Assembly: GCF_965644225.1 (NCBI RefSeq)
Contig: NZ_CBFFRJ010000161.1
Coordinates: forward strand, 1-10,704
Source of the DNA: CBFFRJ01 sp965644225
GTDB taxonomy: Bacteria; Pseudomonadota; Gammaproteobacteria; Enterobacterales; Enterobacteriaceae
Length of the DNA: 10,704 nucleotides
Reading direction: 5' to 3'
The position numbers and the translations under genes were made by a program. The notes beneath the pieces are model-generated. The model did not search any database. It saw nothing but the letters and a program-made list of their open reading frames with translations, and was not told where the DNA came from. Every line of letters begins with the position of its first letter. The stretch's first letter is position 1. Below, one piece after another: positions 6,677 to 10,704 of the stretch.

Positions 6677-7804
6677 TTACAGAGAGATGTTTTGTTCCGT
6701 TTTTGCATCAAAGATATGGCACTTATTCATATCAAACTTGAAGAACACATTGCGATTGAGTCCCTTTTCAATCATAGGCTTAGCCTCATCTGAAGGAATG
6801 CGTGCTGTGAGCTCATAATCCGCAACTTTCAGGTAAACGAAGAATTCGTGGCCCATGTTTTCCACACGAACCATCTCTCCGCTGCAACCGCCCTGCGCAA
6901 AAGGCGTATCGGAGAGAGAAACGAATTCCGGGCGAATGCCGTAAAAGACTTCCTGTCCTTGATAAGCAGCCACTTTTTCCCGTAATGCTTCACTTAATGG
7001 CATGGTTTCATTGCCGATGCTGAAGGCCAGGCTACCCGCGTTATCGACCAGTTTGCTTTCGCGGATATTCATCTCAGGCGCGCCGATAAAACCAGCAACG
7101 AACATATTCTTAGGACGGTGGTAGAGATTGTCCGGGGTATCGACCTGCATAATATGACCAAGCTTCATCACGCAAATACGGTCGCCCATGGTCATCGCTT
7201 CGGTCTGATCGTGGGTTACGTAAACAGTGGTGGCCGGTTTTCCCGAACGCTTAAGCTGCTTGTGCAGATCCGAAATACGGATACGCATGGACGCACGCAG
7301 TTTGGCATCCAGGTTAGACAGCGGTTCATCGAACAGGAAGACGTCCGGCTTTTTCACAATCGCACGTCCCACGGCAACACGCTGTGCCTGGCCGCCAGAG
7401 AGCTGGCGCGGCAGACGATCGAGCAGTTCATCCAGCTCGAGGATTTTGGCTGCCTCATCCACCTGCTTATCAATCTGCGCTTTTGGCATCTTGCCGAGTT
7501 TGAGGCCAAACGCGAGGTTTTCGCGGACCGTCATATGCGGGTACAGCGCGTAGTTCTGGAACACCATCGCAATACCACGCGCTTTCGGCGCAAGGTTGTT
7601 CACTACCTTGTCGCCAATGCGCACTTCGCCGCCGCTGATGGTTTCCAGCCCGGCCAGCATACGCAGGGTGGTGGATTTGGCGCAGCCGGATGGACCGACA
7701 ATCACCATAAATTCTCCCTCGGCGATTTTCAGGTCGATACCATGTACCGCTTTGAAGCCGTTGGAATAAACTTTTTCCAGTTTGTTGAAAATAACTTCAG
7801 CCAT
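6677..7804 (-). CDS. togA: ATPase of oligogalacturonide ABC importer
   Basis: Cytoplasmic ATPase of a CUT1-type sugar ABC importer, 375 residues. Walker A is GPSGCAKST (37-45), Q-loop Gln83 (VFQNYALYP), signature LSGGQ (135-139), Walker B VFLFDE (155-160), D-loop SNLD (163-166) and switch His198 (YVTHDQ). A C-terminal MalK/UgpC-like TOBE region covers about 235-375. Walker A has Ala42 where nearly all ABC ATPases have Gly; this may be a TogA family trait, which I could not check. The start has AGAGGAA six bases upstream, and the gene is 11 bases from togN and from togB, consistent with one transcript. Confidence 0.9.
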   Translation of the reverse strand: MAEVIFNKLEKVYSNGFKAVHGIDLKIAEGEFMVIVGPSGCAKSTTLRMLAGLETISGGEVRIGDKVVNNLAPKARGIAMVFQNYALYPHMTVRENLAFGLKLGKMPKAQIDKQVDEAAKILELDELLDRLPRQLSGGQAQRVAVGRAIVKKPDVFLFDEPLSNLDAKLRASMRIRISDLHKQLKRSGKPATTVYVTHDQTEAMTMGDRICVMKLGHIMQVDTPDNLYHRPKNMFVAGFIGAPEMNIRESKLVDNAGSLAFSIGNETMPLSEALREKVAAYQGQEVFYGIRPEFVSLSDTPFAQGGCSGEMVRVENMGHEFFVYLKVADYELTARIPSDEAKPMIEKGLNRNVFFKFDMNKCHIFDAKTEQNISL

Positions 7805-7815
7805 GATATTTCCTC

Positions 7816-8718
7816 TTAACCTTTAATTCCGCTGCTGGTCACGCCCTGCACGAAGTAGCGTTGTGCCAGGAAGAACACGATGATGGATGGCAGAATCGAG
7901 ATACTCGCCATTGCCAGAATTTCGTTCCATGGCGCACCTTCGGTTACGTCGATGGACATTTTTAACGCCAGCGCGATGGGGTATTTATCCACGCTGTAGA
8001 CATAAATCAGTGGGCCAATAAAGTCGTTCATCGACCACATGAACTGGAACAGCGCTACCGAGATAATGGCGGGTTTCAAAATAGGCACCACCACGTACCA
8101 CAACACCTGGAAGGAGTTACAGCCATCGATCTGCGCGGCTTCTTCCATGTCACGCGGGACACCGCGTAAAAACTGGATCAGCATGAAGACAAAGAATCCC
8201 TGCGTGGCAAAGGCCAGTGGCAAGTAGAGCGGCATATAGCTGTTGAGCATGCCCATCTCACGGAACATCAGATACTGCGGGATCAACAGCACGGTACTCG
8301 GTAGCAACATGGTGGCGATGAGCGTGGCGAACCAGAAGTTCTTCCACGGGATCTCAAAGCGGGCAAAACCGTAGGCCACAATGGTCGACGAGATAATGGT
8401 CAGAATGACTTTCGGGATCACATACTTAAAGGTATTGAGCATGTAATGGCCAAAGTTGTATTCCGTGCCGGTTTTCCAGCCGTTGATAAAACCGTCCCAG
8501 GTGGCATGGGTTGGCCACAGACCCAGGGTGGTAAAAATCTCATGGTTCGGTTTAAACGACGCCGAAAACATCCATACCAGCGGGTAGAGCATCAGCAGGC
8601 CAACAAACGCCAGAATGATATAGCGGACGGTGGCGTTGATTTTTTCCCGCCGCAGCGTCCGGGCGACTTCACGCTCAGCAAGGGTTCTTGCCTCTGAGAT
8701 TTGCTGGATATCAGCCAT
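7816..8718 (-). CDS. togN: Oligogalacturonide ABC importer permease (second)
   Basis: Inner-membrane permease of the MalG type, 300 residues. TM1 is at about 33-53 after a charged cytoplasmic N-terminus, with six membrane segments overall. The cytoplasmic EAA loop, EEAAQIDGCNSFQVLWYVVVP (192-212), docks the ATPase. The start chosen is the ATG at 8718, which overlaps the togM stop by 8 bases and has AGGGAGG five bases upstream; a 37-codon upstream extension in this frame only reads the end of togM. The overlap suggests translational coupling with togM. It partners with TogM to form the channel. Confidence 0.9.
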   Translation of the reverse strand: MADIQQISEARTLAEREVARTLRREKINATVRYIILAFVGLLMLYPLVWMFSASFKPNHEIFTTLGLWPTHATWDGFINGWKTGTEYNFGHYMLNTFKYVIPKVILTIISSTIVAYGFARFEIPWKNFWFATLIATMLLPSTVLLIPQYLMFREMGMLNSYMPLYLPLAFATQGFFVFMLIQFLRGVPRDMEEAAQIDGCNSFQVLWYVVVPILKPAIISVALFQFMWSMNDFIGPLIYVYSVDKYPIALALKMSIDVTEGAPWNEILAMASISILPSIIVFFLAQRYFVQGVTSSGIKG

Positions 8719-9601
8719 TTTTGCCTCCCTTATCGGCGGAGTAGAACACCCAGTATTTCGACGACTTAAAGGCGATGGCTGCAAAGACGGCGACAACCAG
8801 GAACAGGATCCAAGCCAGTGCCGCGCCATATCCCATCTCGAAGTACTTGAACGCGGTATCGTAGATGTAGAGCGAGAACAGATAGGTGGAGTAGGTCGGG
8901 CCGCCGCCGGTAATGACGTATGGACCGGTAAACTCCTGGAATGCCTGCGTGGTTTGCATGATGAAGTTGAAGAAAATAACCGGCGTAATGAGCGGCACGG
9001 TGACTTTCATAAACATCTGCCATTTGCTGGCGCCGTCGATCATGGCCGCTTCATATTGCGATTGCGGCACGTTTTGTAGCGCGGCCAGGAAGATGACCAT
9101 TGCAGACCCGAATTGCCAGACGCGCAGTAACGTCACGGACATTAACGCCAGTGACGGCTCGCCAAGCCAGTTAACCGGATCCAAACCAAACACGCCGATA
9201 AAGCTATTCAGCAGACCATCAATAGCAAACAGCGCACGCCACAACACGGCGATTGCCACGGAGCTGCCAAGAATCGATGGAATATAATAGGCAGTACGGA
9301 AGAAACCAATTCCGCGCAATTTAAAATTAAGGACGAAAGCAATTCCCAGCGCAAAAATAAGCTTTAATGGAATAGTCAAAAATACATAAGCAAAGGTCAC
9401 GCCCATTGATTTCCAGAAGAGCGTATCTTCGGTAAACATGTAGCGGTAGTTTTCAATACCATTAAATACAGGCGGACTCATCAAATCATACTCAGTAAAG
9501 CTGAGGAAGAAAGATGAAACGAACGGAAAGGCAGTAAAGAGTATCAGCCCAATGATATAGGGTGATATCCAGGCCAGTCCCAGAAGTTTATTTTCATTCA
9601 T
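8711..9601 (-). CDS. togM: Oligogalacturonide ABC importer permease (first)
   Basis: Inner-membrane permease of the MalF/UgpA type, 296 residues, six predicted membrane segments, the first at about 7-35. The EAA loop is QYEAAMIDGASKWQMF (182-197) followed by VTVPLITP. It is the first gene of the four-gene operon togM-togN-togA-togB. The ATG at 9601 is preceded by AGAGGG with a 5-base spacer. A leader of about 190-200 bases separates it from the likely promoter. Gene order matches the togMNAB operon known from Dickeya dadantii. Confidence 0.9.
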   Translation of the reverse strand: MNENKLLGLAWISPYIIGLILFTAFPFVSSFFLSFTEYDLMSPPVFNGIENYRYMFTEDTLFWKSMGVTFAYVFLTIPLKLIFALGIAFVLNFKLRGIGFFRTAYYIPSILGSSVAIAVLWRALFAIDGLLNSFIGVFGLDPVNWLGEPSLALMSVTLLRVWQFGSAMVIFLAALQNVPQSQYEAAMIDGASKWQMFMKVTVPLITPVIFFNFIMQTTQAFQEFTGPYVITGGGPTYSTYLFSLYIYDTAFKYFEMGYGAALAWILFLVVAVFAAIAFKSSKYWVFYSADKGGKNG

Positions 9602-9675
9602 ACAGACCCTCTGACAACAAGTATGAAAAAGATAATATTAAGGTGTTAACACAGACCCGTCGGGAGCCTGTACAT

Positions 9676-9710
9676 GAAAAAATATGTCTGGTGTCAGGCA
9701 TAAGTTTTTC
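9676..9710. repeat. Leader hairpin of the tog operon
   Basis: GAAAAA-TATG-CTG pairs with CAG-CATA-TTTTTC around a GTGT loop: 13 base pairs broken by a C/T-type mismatch and a small internal loop. It lies about 75-110 bases upstream of the togM start, inside the untranslated leader. No T-run follows in the minus direction, so it is not an ordinary terminator. Confidence 0.4.
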
Positions 9711-9779
9711 CCTGTTAATGCCGGTGAACGCACGCATAACAGCCCGCTGCATGGCGCGATAAAGTTCATCAATAGTCTT

Positions 9780-9798
9780 TCTAAAACACCGTTTCATT
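9780..9798. promoter_or_regulatory. KdgR-like operator overlapping the tog promoter
   Basis: The site reads TAAAACACCGTTTCATT in its core and fits 17 of 19 positions of the KdgR consensus as I remember it (AATRAAAYRNYRTTTYATT). It overlaps a candidate -10 element, TAAAAT, on the minus strand (9801-9796). A repressor bound here would block transcription until 2-keto-3-deoxygluconate releases it, the known logic of KdgR in pectinolytic enterobacteria. Confidence 0.65.
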
Positions 9799-9837
9799 TT
9801 ATGTAAATTTATGGCCCGGTCATTTGATAAATCTCAA
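9796..9837 (-). promoter_or_regulatory. Candidate promoter of togMNAB
   Basis: Two overlapping sigma-70 readings exist on the minus strand. One is ATGACC (9823-9818), 16 bases, TAAAAT (9801-9796). The other is TTGAGA (9837-9832), 18 bases, CATAAA (9813-9808). Each matches 9 of 12 consensus positions. Either start falls in or next to the KdgR-like site at 9780-9798. Confidence 0.45.
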
Positions 9838-9840
9838 AAG

Positions 9841-9879
9841 TGTGATCGGGGTAGAAACAATGTTTCAAATTGTGATCGG
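9841..9879. promoter_or_regulatory. TGTGATCGG direct repeats, possible CRP sites
   Basis: TGTGATCGG occurs at 9841-9849 and again at 9871-9879, exactly 30 bases apart, on either side of the second KdgR-like box. TGTGA is the strong half of a CRP site, and the second copy has the good flank AAATTGTGATC. The partner halves (TAGAA and CGATA) are poor. Given the first promoter reading, the sites would centre near -60 and -90, usual positions for CRP activation of sugar-uptake genes. Confidence 0.35.
9851..9869. promoter_or_regulatory. Second KdgR-like operator
   Basis: GAAACAATGTTTC (9854-9866) is a near-perfect dyad and fits the central RAAAYRNYRTTTYA core of the KdgR consensus completely; the outer positions are poorer. 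It lies about 50-70 bases upstream of the likely togM transcription start, a second repressor position that could support looping or cooperative binding with the box at 9780-9798. Confidence 0.55.
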
Positions 9880-9908
9880 CTCGATAATTTTGCTATTACA
9901 CGAGCCGA
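9876..9908. repeat. Hairpin between kdgM and togM
   Basis: TCGGCTCG (9876-9883) and CGAGCCGA (9901-9908) pair perfectly, and TAAT/ATTA inside adds four more pairs around a 6-base loop. It lies 68 bases after the kdgM stop on the minus strand. The stem is strong, but no T-run follows it on that strand (TCACAATTTG). It may be a 3'-end stem of the kdgM transcript or an attenuating structure. A weaker GCTTT/AAAGC stem at 9937-9950 is also present. Confidence 0.45.
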
Positions 9909-9976
9909 CATAATTAACTTCTCATTGAAAGATAAGGCTTTTCTTAAAGCATCATCCAAAATGATAAAAACAGCTG

Positions 9977-10629
9977 TTAAAACGAGTATTTCACACCAAC
10001 GCGGAAGCGGGTCTGCCTTTCATCCGTGGTTTTGCTGCCCGGGACGTTGCCAATCGCGGTGTAAGGCGACCAGTTTTTGTCGATGTTCCATGTCAATTTA
10101 ACATCGTGCGTCCACTCGTAATCTTCATTGTCCGACAGAATTACGCCCGCTGAATTTGCTTTCTTATAGTCAAACTCGTAGTCCAGGCTGTAGTCTTTGA
10201 GGAACTTCCATGACAGCACGGTAGTCAGGTTGTACCCCGTTTCAGAGGTGTCTTTGCTGCCGCCAATATTGGTGCTCAGGCGCTTGTAGTAAGGGCGATA
10301 GCGTAAAGAGGCCCCAATATCTTTGGTGATATTGACCTTGCCGCGCAGGTATGGACGATAGTTGTTAGACGATGAGCTGGAGTCCAGTGAAAACCCAGGT
10401 TCGAGCTGGAATGTTGGGTTAAATTTATAGACATAGCTTGCCACCACTTCGGTACCGTTACTGACGGTCTCGTGATACATCTTGTCTTTGTTTTGCGCGC
10501 CTTTCCATTTACCTTCCAGCGATAAACCAAAGCCGTTGGCAAAACGGTGTGACATCAGCAATCTGTCTTTATGCGAGTTGCCTCCGGCATCCGTTAATTC
10601 GTGGCGATAATCGAAGGTTACTGCCTGAG
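9977..10629 (-). pseudogene. kdgM: Oligogalacturonate porin KdgM, signal peptide lost
   Basis: KdgM-family outer-membrane porin, a 12-strand beta-barrel of about 215 residues that lets anionic oligogalacturonides pass. The mature sequence is complete: AVTFDYRHELTDAGG at the N-terminus (Val1 codon at 10621-10619), then LLMSHRFANGFG, and the barrel ends DERQTRFRVGVKYSF with the C-terminal Phe needed for insertion. That makes 214 mature residues, as in Dickeya KdgM. Upstream of codon 10624 (Ala, the likely cleavage residue) the normal 20-residue signal peptide is absent. The frame instead runs through FPQ and unrelated residues to a TAA at 10690-10688, with no Met. The break coincides with GGAAGGTGCGA at 10630, an IS5-like terminus. 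Without a signal peptide or promoter the protein cannot reach the outer membrane. NanC (sialic acid porin) is related, but the tog genes and KdgR-like sites favour KdgM. Confidence 0.85.
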
Positions 10630-10704
10630 GGAAGGTGCGATTTAATCGGTGGGGTTCAGTGGAGTCCTTATCTGTATTAGCCTTACCTTAGCTGAGCTGT
10701 ATGA
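10630..10704. mobile_element. Probable end of an IS5-family element, cut by window edge
   Basis: The sequence starts GGAAGGTGCGA, identical to the first 11 bases of the 16-base IS5 terminal repeats as I remember them (GGAAGGTGCGAAYAAG); the match stops there. It abuts kdgM at exactly the place where homology to KdgM is lost. The remaining bases to 10704 encode nothing recognisable. No transposase is visible, and the other end and target duplication lie outside the window. The adjoining bases CTGAG may contain the 4-base target copy, though CTGA is only close to the YTAR preferred by IS5. A deletion joint or another element remains possible. Confidence 0.45.

Noticed and set aside
7118..7819. 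233-residue plus-strand frame opposite togA
   Set aside because: Antisense shadow of a fully motif-supported ABC ATPase gene.
8719..8829. 37-residue N-terminal extension of TogN
   Set aside because: It lies entirely within the togM coding region, and the ATG at 8718 has a strong RBS and normal permease topology.
9594..9797. 67-codon minus-strand frame ending over the togM start
   Set aside because: It starts at the probable -10, has no RBS and no recognisable protein; the overlap of its stop with the togM start looks accidental.
9969..9978. AACAGCTGTT palindrome at the kdgM stop
   Set aside because: A loopless 10-base palindrome overlapping the stop codon cannot form a useful hairpin, and it is short enough to be chance.

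Overview
The window looks like chromosomal DNA of an enterobacterium in the Klebsiella/Raoultella/Enterobacter/Citrobacter range. Every recognised protein belongs to a family common there, the ribosome-binding sites are ordinary, and the regulatory DNA resembles enterobacterial KdgR and CRP sites. This placement is judged from reading the proteins, not from a database search. No tRNA, rRNA or CRISPR array was seen.

Layout. Left part: a Bcr/CflA-type MFS drug-efflux gene (183-1364, +) converges on an aldo/keto reductase gene (1370-2323, -) that is broken by one in-frame TAA. Upstream of that, on the same strand, is an RpiR-family sugar-phosphate-sensing regulator (2554-3393, -). Its promoter region is crowded with GAAAT...ATTTC dyads, and its start codon lies inside a 9-bp inverted repeat. 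Middle: a LysR regulator (3484-4416, -) and an NfsB-type nitroreductase (4627-5280, +) are divergent, with three dyads in the shared intergenic region and an intrinsic terminator after the nitroreductase. Right part, all on the minus strand: a four-gene ABC importer, togM-togN-togA-togB (9601 down to 5370), preceded by a KdgM-family oligogalacturonate porin gene (9977 to about 10629). The porin gene is cut at its signal peptide by what looks like the end of an IS5-family element running off the right edge.

How it works together. The right half is a pectin-breakdown uptake module. KdgM would let oligogalacturonides cross the outer membrane, TogB would bind them in the periplasm, and TogMN with the ATPase TogA would import them. 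Upstream of togM there are two good matches to the KdgR operator, one overlapping a possible -10 element, plus two TGTGATCGG repeats that could be CRP half-sites. This is the expected control of pectinolysis genes: release by KDG and catabolite activation. In this isolate the porin is missing its export signal while the importer looks intact, so outer-membrane entry must depend on another porin or be impaired.

I did not find a clearly new system. The strongest leads are two apparent recent inactivations (the aldo/keto reductase nonsense codon and the IS-beheaded kdgM), the operator-rich rpiR and tog leader regions, and an Ala in place of the invariant Walker A Gly of TogA.
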